Assembly: GCA_022835595.1 (NCBI GenBank)
Contig: BQUP01000003.1
Location: 254,629 to 318,628, forward strand
Direction: 5' to 3'
Length of the DNA stretch: 64,000 bases
Source: Cystobasidium ongulense
Taxonomy: Eukaryota > Basidiomycota > Cystobasidiomycetes > Cystobasidiales > Cystobasidiaceae
Notes under the pieces: generated by a model
What the model was told of the DNA's origin: nothing
The model's database searches: none
The model's input: the letters and a program-made list of their open reading frames with translations, nothing else
Shown: piece by piece, positions 1 to 10,876 of the stretch
How positions within the stretch are numbered: position 1 is the stretch's first letter
Layout of the letters: each line of letters starts with the position of its first letter
Position numbers and translations under genes: made by a program

Positions 1-2811
1 ATTCGGCTCTCGATGCTGTTCTGCACGATAAGTCGGGTACAGGACACAGGCTTGTCCTGTCCTATCCTATGAATCCTCCCTAGACATTGCTGCTCTGTCG
101 CAGGGTTCCAAGCGAGATCCATCAAAATCATATGATTAGCTATAGTGATGTTCAGCCCGCTGCCTCCCGCTTTTGTGCTCATCAACAGGCATTGTATAGA
201 ATCATCTGTCTTGAATGCCTCAAGGGCACGAAGACGTTGCTTCATGCTATAATCTGCCGTGTAGATTTCTGTCTTGATGCCCGCCAGCTCGAGATATGGA
301 CGAATGAGTTCCAGCAATTTGGCAAAGCAGGAAACAACGATAATTTTTTCTGCTGGAGGAATCTTTGCAATCACTTGACGAAGGGCTAGAGTCTTTGCTG
401 AGGGATGAGGTTTGCAGAGCTTGTCGACTTCTTCGGCATCTGGCCCAGTCATATCAGGCATGGTTGACGTCCATGGTATCAGCGCATAGTGCACGGCACT
501 GTCAACAGCTTAATCAGTGACATGCATATATCGCACTCCAGACGTACAACCGCCCTTACCATTGCTTCATGCGAGTGATTTGGGCCAGGACGCCTTCGTA
601 TAGCTATAGAATTCGCATTCGACACATCGATCTGCGAGCAATAGTTGAGACGTTGCACTTACAGTGAAAACCTCGCCTCTCTGGAAGGAACAATGGAATG
701 CAAAGCAAATCGTTATTGCGCGCTCACAATATGGGTTTCTTCCCTAATAACATACCTTTTCAGCTTCCAGCAGCATGGTTTGGGATGTGCCTTCCACGGT
801 TCTATGAGCATACGAGTTCATTTGCGTTTACCTTGCAGTCTTTGGTTGAGCAGCCTCACCTGTAGATACACTCTTCTTGTGGGGTCAGTACAACCGGTAA
901 ATCGACAATCTGAACCTCCGGCCTGGACAATATGTCAGCTAGAGTACAGTGATCTGTATAGAGCTTTCAATACTGACAACTGCGTTAAAGGTCGGCCGAA
1001 GATTGTCGAGGTTTTGGTGCGCCTCAATAGGATTGACTTTAACATTGCCCGTACTTTGCGGGTTGCCACTATAGCCTGCTCCTTTTCTCCGTCCTGGACA
1101 AACTTCTTCCAGATGTGCCATCGAGCCTATTTTGGAAGGCGTCAGAGGAGGGCACTAGATTGGACTTTCGTGGCCTACCTGGTCCCAAGCTGTAAGGTAG
1201 TTGCAGGTTCAGCTTCTCAGATTTGGTGTGGAGCGCAATCATATGACCTACGATGCACGCGTAAGAAACGTAGTAGGGAATAAATGTCGGCAAGCGTGTT
1301 GAATATGGGAGTTCCTGTGAGGCACCATCGATAGGTGGCATCGAGATAGCACACGGCACGACTGCCCGTTCCGTGACGGTTACGGATGTCATGTGCCTCA
1401 CTGCAATCCACGGTACCGTGAGAAGCTGGCCGATTCTGATAGATGCTTGACGAGAACGACTTACTCGATGACAATTCGACGCCATTTGATTTTATGAAGG
1501 GACCCAGCCTTCAGCTGAAGGCTGTTATACCAGACCGTCTTCAGGCTTTCAGCAAGTGTAGAGCCTTGAGAAAGCTTTTTGATCCGTTGTGCTCTCCCTC
1601 TACTACTGGAGATACTGCTAACTTCGTTTCTGACGGTGCTGATGGTGCTGAGAACAATGTCGGCTTCAGCAAGCATCTGCGAACAAAGAGAAGGGTTGGA
1701 TACGATGAAGGACGAAGTATATATCAGTATAATTTGACATACAAAGACAGAGAGAAGCTAATTCACCCTTGTGTCAATGCGGTGTTTGTTCGGGCCGTGG
1801 TATGTGAGGATGCGTAGTGTTCCGCCACTGAATTTATCGATTTCGTGTCTCCATTGCTGGAGAAGACCTATATGACATGTAAGATGAGCAACACCATCCT
1901 CATTCACACGCTTGAGGGTTTAGACGTCTGTCACACACTTTTGGGCACCAGTATGAGGGTTGGACGGCGATCGCCTGCTTTCTTTGCTTGGTTCAACATC
2001 ATCATATAAATAGCTTGGATCGTCTTTCCCAGGCCCATATCATCACCGAGAATGCCACCACGGGAGTCCGACAGCTCTCTCTGTAGCATCCAATCTATAC
2101 CTATAACCTATAAAAGACGTCAGCAAAGTAACACCAACAAAGGGAAACGTTGACAGATGTATAGAAAGCGTACTTGATATGGTAAGGGTTGTATGAGCGT
2201 CCTTGAGAGTTAAAGCGTGGTATATTTCAGGCTGGTGCAATCGCTCGCGCGGTGCCGTTGTTAACATACCCGGGAATCTGATTATTCTCCGACTTTGACA
2301 ACCCTAGCCTTCCGAAAGCCGCTGTCATGTTTTCTTCTGGCGAATTTTCGAAGTCACGAGTAAACAATTGATCGTTGAGTGCTTTTGCATCTACTAGCTC
2401 TGAAGCAGTAGGCTTTAGGTCGTCTCCATCGGGATCCACTGCTTGGTAAACCAGAGATCAATTGACCCTTGCTGATATTGCTCAGGCCCCCCACTCACGA
2501 TGCTGATCAGGCGAAGGCGGTTCCCAGTTGAAGGGCTTGTTGCCAATGTTCAGTAGATGCTTGAATTGCGGCGTGTCGTCTCCGTAAGGTGTAGGTAGCT
2601 CGTTGCCGAGATAGTGCTTTGATTCGACACGTGAAGCGCTTGTGTGAAACGCGTTGCGGCTGTCGGTGATCCGTCTCGACGGCAGGAGATGAGAACGAGT
2701 TGTGTCCCGGATAGCAGACAACGATACTCTAAAGAGACCATATCGAGACACTTGTGCATGCTTTGGAATTTGGAGCGCTCGCTGCATATTGTCTGCCAGA
2801 GCGATGTGCAA
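1..2811 (-). CDS. SNF2-family DNA-dependent ATPase (Rad5/16-Uls1-TTF2 group), C-terminus off the left edge
   Basis: Chromatin or DNA-repair translocase. Reading the minus strand through its introns gives the helicase motifs in order: motif [10 protein letters not shown] (about 2020-2045), motif II DEAH split by an intron near 1410-1480, motif [11 protein letters not shown] (about 1310), then the block [10 protein letters not shown] (about 1030). The C-terminal half has [10 protein letters not shown] (about 160) and motif [13 protein letters not shown] (about 75). Supported introns include 2108-2173 and 2202-2269, the second joining IPG to [10 protein letters not shown] further intron begins at 2498 and ends at 2439 or 2442, a tandem acceptor that is in frame either way. 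Rad5, Rad16 and Uls1 carry a RING finger between the helicase halves; I could not find one here, which fits TTF2/lodestar-type members better. The start is uncertain: the first Met in frame is at 2811, and the N-terminus is Arg-rich. The gene continues beyond base 1. Confidence 0.85.
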
Positions 2812-3289
2812 GGAGATGAAAAGCCAACCTTAGAAGATCAGGCAAATTCTGGGAAAAATGTACGCCTAGCAAAAGGCGTTGTTAGGTAAGTGAATTATCA
2901 GTGTAGGTCCGAAACACAACCCGCCCGGCGTTGACCCGCAAAGTCCTGGATTCCGCGGTGAAGCAATGCTCGAGGCGAGGGAAGACTGCGACACCAGCAG
3001 ACGGGTTGCTAGTACCGTAGCTCCCTCAAGTTGCCTCAGGATAGCTGGTTTAATACAACGACAATTGACTTTGTCTTGCAGACACATTGTTGACTTGGCT
3101 ACGGTCGCAGCTCGGGGCGCTTTCGTTTTTCGGGGCGGGTAAAACGGGTTGTATTCGTAGTACCGAATTTACAGGAAGCAGAATGTTTCTTGAAGTGTCG
3201 TTAGAGCATGTTTCACTGAGTGAGATACTTCCACCTAGTTGACATGGTCGTTTCGGACAAAAGCTATATGTTTTGGGGAGATGCTCCCT
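2812..3289. other. intergenic
   Basis: No coding exon or RNA gene is supported here. The stretch lies between the 5' side of the SNF2 gene and the 3' end of the next minus-strand gene, so it should hold the SNF2 promoter. Confidence 0.5.
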
Positions 3290-5374
3290 TCATTCCTGCT
3301 CCCGACCCGAGCGCTCTCTTTTGTGATTGACGGGTACATTCGAGACTTGCACTGTGTATTGCGTCGCTGGACTGGTAGAATGTCGCGTCCTCCTGTGCCC
3401 TTTCACATCTTGAACTGCTGCGATTTTGGCATTTGCCGCTTCGGAGTTCAGGTTGCTACCCGACCAAGAAGCCCTGAGCAGACTTTCGGAGAGTGAAGAT
3501 CGATGTCGTGGTCGTGAAGAGACTGTGAGGTGTGGGCTTGAATGTATCGCGCTTAGCTGTGCCAGCGCAGCTGTTGAAGTCGAGCTTTGCATAGGTGGGG
3601 AACGTGCCTCATGTCCTTGAGCCTGCGAAGGCAATTGTGCATCGATTGGTGTACCCAAGCCATCAAGCTGTTGCGATGATGAGGAGCTTGCATTCCGGTT
3701 TGAAGAAGGTAAAGGCGGCGATGCAGCAGCGAGAGCGCTCAACATTTCTTTCGCGTCCTTCCTCAATTCTTGTTGATCTGCATAGTGCTCAGGTGGAGCG
3801 CTCTTGCGAGCCAAGAGACGACTCAAGGAAGGTGAAGGTGACGAATCCATGGTCGTATTGGGGCTTGACACGTCTGACGTATTGGAGCTTGCAGTGGTAG
3901 AGACTGCCGAGCGAGACCAGAAAGACGAGAAGAATGTAGATGAAGGTGTAGATGAGTTTGCGGATGATAAGGTCGGCGAGAGCATGGTGGAAGGAATATT
4001 CGGAGCCGGTACTTTACTCGATGCACTCCTCTGTTGGCTTGCGGAAGCGTTCGGTCGTCTTCCAATCGAAGAATCTATGGACAGATCAGACAGAGGGGAG
4101 GCCTTTCTAGATACAGCTTTGGAGACATGTGCAGGCGTCGAAGTCTCCTGGGTGTCATTAACCTCCTCGATCAGGCCCTCCGCTTCTTCCTTCACGCTGA
4201 CAAGACTGCTACCTCCCGTTGCGTGACTAGCGACACTAGCATGTCGTTCCCTATTGGCACTAGATCCGCAATCCATCTCGGCATTCACATACATCGTAGT
4301 AGCCCGAGTGGCAGGCGCCGAAATTGATCCGTTACTCGAGTGCGGTCGTAGACGAGCTCTCGAGATGGGAGGGGAAGTGATGTATGAATGAGGTAGATGC
4401 GAATGCAGTGATGAGATGGATGAATATACGTGGTCTGTCGCACTGAGTATGGAGTGAGCTTCGTTTGAAATGTAATGCATGTATCGATCTTGATTTTCGA
4501 GACTTTCGAGGTGCTGCCGCAGTGCATGTTCGTGGCTGTGCTGAATCTGATAACGAAAATACAACAAGACAGAGGCGAGTATATCAGTCTATCATTCATT
4601 AAAATGGTGTGCTAGCGAACTCACCTGGGACTCGGAGGCTTTTGTCACGGACACCCTCTTGGAACTGGCCAGAACGCCCTTCGATACACGCAGCAAGTCA
4701 CTTGTCATCCTTATCATCCTATCTAGCTGATCGTCTACGCTGAAATTGCCAGCTAGCTCGCCATCAGCAGCGTTATTTGACATTTTGGGTAGATCTGGGT
4801 AACCATCGGTGTCCTCCACGTGACACGTGCATATCGATGCCGAGGTCTTCCTGGGGGAGCTGCTGGATGAGTGTGAGCTGCTTTTCGAAGGCGATTGAGC
4901 ATGGTCTGCATTCGTGCTGCTTGACGCTGTACGAGGCAGCCAGTCTTGACCTAATGTCGTCAAGCTAGCTCTTGAAGATCCATTCTTGCGCTTGAATCGC
5001 ATAGCATGGTTGGCGGCTCTCTCTCTGCGTGCGTGACTGTCACTCGAGCTAGTTGACGCTTCTTGGCTATGCGAATGCCATGGTATAGGCAGTCCAGCGC
5101 CATTGAGTCTGGAATCTTGAATTACCTCGTCGCAGGCTGCTAGATCAACCTTCTTGCCTTCCCCGTCCACAAGAGACAGCTCGTCCTCTTCGCTGCAGGT
5201 GTACAGTGTACTTGAAGTGCTCGCTATGCTGTATTGATGTCGGAGACTCATGCTGTTTCTGTTGCTTGACAGACTGCTGAATCCATCGTCTGTATGGGCA
5301 TCATTGTTGCTCGACACTGAGGGTGCGGCGAGGCGCTTGGAAGTCCGCGTTATCCCAAGCAGGGCATGGGCCAT
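3290..5374 (-). CDS. Ser-rich protein of unknown function, 668 aa
   Basis: I do not recognise a family. Two exons, 5374-4625 and 4546-3290, are joined by a 78-nt intron with clean GTGAG and ATCAG borders and close in frame at 668 residues. The chain is mostly low-complexity Ser/Thr/Pro/Ala. The only ordered-looking part spans the exon junction at about residues 215-300. There a segment with heptad-like hydrophobics (DQLDRMIRMTSDLLRVSKG) is followed by a His/Leu/Glu-rich helix, suggesting a short coiled coil or helical bundle. A KRER-type basic tail closes the protein. No signal peptide or membrane segment is visible. The long Ser-rich flanks look like phosphorylation-rich disordered regions, as in many fungal regulatory proteins. 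It runs head to head with the transporter gene at 5974. Confidence 0.75.
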
Positions 5375-5885
5375 GGTGAATCACGAGTGTAGCTTGAAGC
5401 CTTGCTGCCTGATACGTCCTTCTCTCAAACCTTGTTGTTTATCCAATGTGATCAGATGCTGCCGCTCAACAGTCACGGACGGCGCATGTACGGCAGGACG
5501 CAAGCTCGCAGCCCATCCCTACAGGTGCGGATGCAGCCAGCCAGCCAACTGCCTTTGCGAATGTTCTCGTGTTGTCGTCTGCCCGACCTGCTGCCGGATT
5601 GATCGCTCGAGCTGCATTCCCCATCCGCCTCGAGCATGCTGGCTGATCATGAATTGCATGCCTTGCATTAGCAGAGCACGAGTGCAGCTTCTTCTGGTAG
5701 CTAACTCTCTACCCATCCGTATACTCATTTTCATACAGCCACGCTCGCTATCAGGACTTGGTATCTCTACTCTGGCAGTCAGCATACACGTCCAAGCATC
5801 ATCTCTGTACGCGTACAAGGCACCTCGATATATGGACAATCCAGTCATATCTGGACATTCTTCGCAGCCAAGGAGGGAATTTGGG

Positions 5886-5893
5886 TATATATA
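5886..5893 (+). promoter_or_regulatory. TATA box of the 5974 transporter gene
   Basis: TATATATA lies 81 bases upstream of the ATG at 5974, inside the divergent intergenic region 5375-5973. Nothing else in that 599-base gap could be supported as a gene. Confidence 0.45.
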
Positions 5894-5973
5894 GCACGCT
5901 GGACATGACAGCAGTCCTCGTCTGAGGTGAAGCGTCCACACTTTCCTTCCAATTTCTCGGTATCCCAAGTAAG

Positions 5974-7904
5974 ATGGCCCGCAGCCCATCCAGACCGTCG
6001 GCAATTCTACCACCCAGTCTGATGGACAATGAGAAGCTTCGATGGCAGGACAATAGCGAGCAATATCACCAATCCTACACGATGCCTTCACACATCTCTC
6101 GCAATGAGATCCCACGGCCACATGTACCAGCGCGCCTGCATAAATCACCTCCAGCAGAGACGGGGAAAGAAACTGCGATTAGCAATAGTGGCAAGCAGGA
6201 TGATAGTCAAGCAGCCAGTCGTGGAATGGTCATCTTCAGCGTGCTCTTCTATTTGATAGCGGCCTTGGTCATGGTAAGTGGGGCCTATCGACTATTCATT
6301 TGAAAACAAGCACATCCTGACTGTAACGCTCCTGACTAGGTAATCGCGAACAAATGGGTGTTGAATAGCGTTCGCGTCCCTCTCTTCTTCCTCTTCGTAC
6401 AGTTGGCCATCGCTGTCTTACTATTGCACATCAGTGCTCTTTTCGGTGAGACTTCATCAGACATTTCTTGCTGCAAGTCACGTGAAAGTTGACACCCACG
6501 TCTCATGCATTACCCGCAGGCTACTTCACAATTCCCAAAGTACACTGGTCAACATGCAAAGGCCTCGTACCATTAATAAGCATCAACGTCACCGGTCTGA
6601 TTTTTAACACCTACTGCCTTCAATATGTCGATGCATCATTCTACCAAGTCGCACGAGGGCTAGTCCTTCCCTTCACCGTACTTTTCTCCTACCTCCTCCT
6701 CTCGACGCGTTCATCCAGTGCTCTTCTCTTTTCAGTCGGAGTAGTATGCATAGGCTTCTTCCTGGGAGTGACAAGCCAGCATATAAACGCTTCTCCAATC
6801 GGTACAATGCTTGGCGTTTTTTCCAGCTTGACTACTAGCGTTCATGCTATAGTCGTCAAGAAGAGCTTGTCTGTCGTAAAAGGAAGTACGATGGATTTGG
6901 TATACTATAACAATCTACTATCGGCCATGTTGCTATTTCCACTCGTTTATCTGTCGGGAGAATCGACGACTGTGCTAGAGATGGTAGCGGTAGGCGGGGC
7001 TCCCTTGAAGACTTTCTTGACTGGTGCTACTATTACCGGCGTCTTTGGTTTCCTCATCTGCATTGCTGGATTCTTGAGCATCAAAGTCACGAGCCCGGTA
7101 ACGCATATGATCTCGTCGGCCGTACGAGGGGTCATTCAAACGTTCTTGGGCAAGTGGATCTTTGGCGATATCATCACTGCGTAAGTAGAGAACTCTTTTA
7201 GCAGACAAACGCAGCTGCAGTACTGACCTTACATTGTGTTTGACAGCGGAAGAGGCTTTGGTATTCTATTCATCCTCCTCGGATCCACCCTTTACACCTA
7301 CATCAAGGATCGCGAACAGCGTCAAAAAGAACAGATAGCTTCCCATGGTCGCGCAAGTCCAGCTCTTTCAGTGTCAACATCTATAAGATTTGCCAACGAG
7401 AAGTCACATGGGATTTCATCTGCTCATAATTCTCCTGTTTTAAGTTCGTCGTCTACTTTTGAAAGTATATCATCGCTTGATCCGCATAGCAGGAGCTCCA
7501 CGATGAGTTTGGGAATCAATACAACTTTGGCTAATTCGGCTAGTTCTGGATCTACTATTCCCTCTCCAAGAACACCTCATAGTCTTTCGAATAGACAGAC
7601 TAGCTGTAATATGACTCCTCCAGATGCTATCATTTCGGAGGCAGAGAAGGTTGGGGGATTATCTGAAGGACAGTATTCACCTCACAGAAGGTTATCTTAC
7701 GACGGACGGACGGTATCATCAGGCACATTCTTACATTCCACACCGCCAAAGAGACCAGGCCACCAACAGAACGGACGTTCGTACCAAGGGCCCAGAAGTG
7801 TATCCACCACAGCGCACGAGAAGAGCTTCTCCGTGACAGACTTGCAAGATGTCTTGATCGCACCTAGTCGATTGACTCGACAGAAGGACGAAAAAGTATA
7901 TTGA
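5974..7904 (+). CDS. GDP-fucose/nucleotide-sugar transporter-like protein (SLC35C1 family), 574 aa
   Basis: Predicted Golgi or ER nucleotide-sugar antiporter of the drug/metabolite transporter superfamily. Four exons (5974-6273, 6340-6445, 6520-7180, 7247-7904) close in frame at 574 residues. After a polar N-terminus of about 80 residues there are about ten hydrophobic segments. Family-like strings include CLQYVDASFYQVARG, the YYNN motif after the middle of the domain, and TSPVTHMISSAVRGVIQTF, which matches the conserved late region of SLC35C1. The last 200 residues form a Ser-rich cytosolic tail far longer than in animal SLC35C1 (about 360 aa), probably a regulatory extension. The substrate cannot be proven: fungal members of this clade are often annotated as GDP-fucose-like without biochemical support. 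A TATA box lies 81 bases upstream. Confidence 0.85.
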
Positions 7905-8170
7905 ACAAATTCGCAATATCCGCATTCTCGTTTTGTACATGGACAATCAATGAAGTCAAAAGTCTATAGATTTCTCGAAATAAATGTAGTATAGTTTATG
8001 GAGACTTAGATATACATGTTCGTATTAGTCTGCAAGCATCATCGTTTAGAATGTTCTGTCCTTTCCAAGCTTTGAACTGTTACTGTCTGCCTTGTAGTCG
8101 TTCGCATTGACGCGTCGAAGGCTGCAATTTACGCCCATCTTTCGCTCTTGACGACCGGCAGGCTGAAGAC

Positions 8171-9034
8171 ATGGTCCATAAAGATGACGAGCTCAGCGAT
8201 AGTGAGCTGTTGGATATGCTAGAGGAGGATATCGAGCACGAAGATGCTTTCATGGCTGGCTATCGCGAGCAGCGGTTGGAGCAGATGAAGCGCGAGTGCG
8301 TCTCATGAAACGCCTTTTGAGTTCGATAGCTGCCAACAGCCAGACTGAGATAAACGATTGTGTTCCTAACTTTACTCAGACTCGAACGAACACGCGAGAA
8401 GAGACAGGATGACCTTGGACAGCTTGCTGAACTGAAGCTCGAGAAGGATGTTATTCAGGTCACATTGTAAGCGTGCTCGACCTTGTAGTGTCACTCAAAT
8501 GCAAGGGAGACAACTGATACACCACCAACAATACAACCATATGCCCACAGAAAGCAAAAGAACACCGTCATTCACTTCTTCCATCCTGATTTCAGACGGT
8601 GTAAGGTAATGGACTCGCATCTCGAGGTACGTGATCGGATATAGTATCTTCTGCCCCATGCAAGAGGCTAACAGGCCCCGGTTATACCATTCAGAAACTA
8701 GCTGCTAAGCATCACAAGACACGCTTTGTCAAAGTCGACGTAGCGAACGTGCCGTTTCTAGTGGTCAAGCTGGAGATCAAGATCCTGCCATGCGTGATCA
8801 CTTTCGTAGACGGTATAACTAAAGACAAGTGAGCAAACAGATCGCTCTTCCAAATGTTACGACGTCGTAGGAAGTCTGATCCTTGGATGACACTGCAGAA
8901 TCGTCGGGTTCGAAACCATCGGGTCGGGTGATTCTGACAATTTCACGACAGCACAACTCGAAGAACGACTCGCTCAATCTGAAGTCATTACGCTACCACG
9001 CAAAGAAGGAGCAATTCAAAGACCGACATTTTGA
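8171..9034 (+). CDS. PLP1: TXNDC9 / phosducin-like thioredoxin-fold protein (Plp1-type), 185 aa
   Basis: Cytosolic co-chaperone of the phosducin-like family, known to bind the CCT/TRiC chaperonin and help fold tubulin and actin. Five exons (8171-8295, 8380-8466, 8551-8626, 8695-8828, 8899-9034) close in frame at 185 residues. An acidic N-terminal helix (ELLDMLEEDIEHE) is followed by YREQRLEQMKRE, the family hallmark, and then a thioredoxin fold with VIHFFHPDFRRCKVMD. The fold lacks a CXXC pair, as in TXNDC9. The region KFVKVDV to GFETIG with DNFTT matches the family C-terminal part. Human TXNDC9 is 226 aa, so this is a compact version. Its 3' end converges on the phosphatase gene at 9413. Confidence 0.88.
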
Positions 9035-9412
9035 GATACTGTGAAAGCTAGCAGTATAATTATGAGCTCTGAGCAGTTTCTACGAGCGTTTTCTTACCCA
9101 AGTTGTTGTATTACCACTCGTATAGTATATGATCCTCTGCCTGGTATTTCGGTAATGTGGACCTTGCCCGACGCATGCATTCTGCTCCAACAATGTCCAA
9201 GCCCACTACATTGTCACATTCGCGGTGCCCTCGACAAGTCCGGTCGTAATGTTGGGCCAGCTAATCAGGCGGGAAGTCGGGAGCGTATGATGCCATAGAT
9301 TTCGTCGAGACCTTCCTAGTATCGTTAATGAAAAGCAATTGCTCAATAAGAGGGCGACGCCCATATCGATGCTTTCCAATTCTCAACGAGCTTTGGATCG
9401 TTCTGTAGTAAA
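9035..9412. other. convergent intergenic
   Basis: A 378-base gap between the 3' ends of the TXNDC9-like gene and the minus-strand phosphatase. No exon with coding support was found; it presumably holds both 3' UTRs. Confidence 0.5.
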
Positions 9413-10294
9413 TCAATTGATCAGTGGCAACATCACTTTAGGAGAGCTGGGAGGGCCTACTTTGTACTTTTCCTGCCTGTGGAGAATCGATAGGTCAGAC
9501 CAGGAACGCGCTATGAAGCATTTATGACATACCATTGAGTGAAGCCTCCTCTGAGGACAATAACTTCTTGTTCTGGCTTTTGAGACTTGTCTCCTTCTGT
9601 CGTATCTTCTTGCTTTGCTTCTTCATTCTCGTAGGCGAGTTTGACCTTATTACCACGTCTTTCTGCTTCTTCAGCGTATGTTCTTGCCATCTTTGGCCCT
9701 CGCACCTCTATGTATAAGGGCACTCGTGTCAGCGGAGGAAGAGCTTCACAGATTCAGATTGTCCTGACGGGATAGAGCACAATGAAACTTGTAGAGACTG
9801 GAGTCAGAACAGCAACATAAACAACAGGTCCAAGGTGGCTCACAATGACTTTCGGAACTGTACTGAAAGTCATTAGCCGTGTATTGCACAGCGTAGACAA
9901 GAACTGCTTACCATCTTTGGTCTCGCTTATAAGATCTTCTATACGGTCACTTCAGTCGCGCAAAGACCTCAGCCTAAACTTGCGAGCTAGACAGAGACTA
10001 ATTAGACATACTTGAACTCGGCAGAAGGTACATTGCGTGCTCCAGTGATGTTGCCACCGTGGAAGTCGTCCTGCGCGTGCAATCAGCTCATGTCGACTCG
10101 CGTAACCAGTGAAGAGGATGCAGGATAATCTCACGTCTCTAACATCTACTACTAGGACTGATTAATCACCCCAGCTTCAGTATCGCGCATCGTCGAAGGC
10201 ACAGGCAACAATGTCCCTCACAATCCTTGCCCGCCTGGCCAGACCTGACGATATCCGCGACTTCCTCGGTGTCTGCATACGTGAAGCGTACCAT
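9413..10294 (-). CDS. Cdc25/rhodanese-type phosphatase (Ych1/Ibp1-like), 159 aa in eight exons
   Basis: Small rhodanese-fold phosphatase related to budding-yeast Ych1 and fission-yeast Ibp1. Exons are 10294-10222, 10157-10135, 10070-10012, 9949-9912, 9862-9844, 9797-9769, 9707-9533 and 9476-9413, and they sum to exactly 160 codons. The rhodanese start VVDVRDDDFHGGNITGA is present. The active loop HCALSQVRGP gives C-X5-R with Cys and Arg in place, split by a GTCAGG-donor intron right after the Ser codon. The domain ends with VIVLRGGFTQW. An acidic/Lys insertion (about 17 residues rich in Glu, Lys and Thr) sits before that last strand. Exons of 19, 23 and 29 nt make it unusually fragmented. Arsenate reductase Acr2 is the main alternative family. 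Confidence 0.85.
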
Positions 10295-10876
10295 AGTGAG
10301 TAGCCCTCAAAAGACTTTGTTGAGCTTCTACGTAGCCAATGAGCGAGGATGCAATGGCAGCCCTTCTATCTCGAGTCGCAACGAGCTGGCTGAACGGTAG
10401 GGGAGAGGGAAACAAAAGGCTGTCCGGCTGTCAACAAGTCACGAGACAAAGATCTTGGGCACGCCTGCCGTGGATATCTTAGGCAAGTAGCAATAAAAGG
10501 TATACGGCACAAATGGACTTTCTTTCATCGCAGGTGCTCGTTTATAACTGAAAATACTTTCGTACGACAGCGCAGACCTTATGAACATAAAAAAACAAAA
10601 CGGAAACTCCTGGATCCAATTCTCAATAGAGAGACAGCGGATGTACAGGTATAGATAGGTGTATGAGATTGTAAAGACGAGGATGTATTATGTCGTGAAC
10701 TTTGAGAGTCTCTTCTGATCGTCGGGGAGGTGCTAGATCGGAAGGGAGCTAATCCTTTTACCATAGTCCGTGGTCTAGGTCGCCGGACACGGGTTACGAA
10801 TCATTGAGGTTTTGGTAAGGACAGTATCGCGACCTTTCACGGCACCGCAACGAGTGAGCAAGACACCGGAGCGCGT
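10295..10876. other. intergenic
   Basis: About 580 bases upstream of the phosphatase and downstream of VAP. Short open frames here lack splice continuity or recognisable motifs. I see nothing else. Confidence 0.45.

Noticed and set aside
645-1283. Plus-strand open frame of 212 codons
   Set aside because: It is antisense to SNF2 helicase exons whose motifs are clear; no family resemblance.
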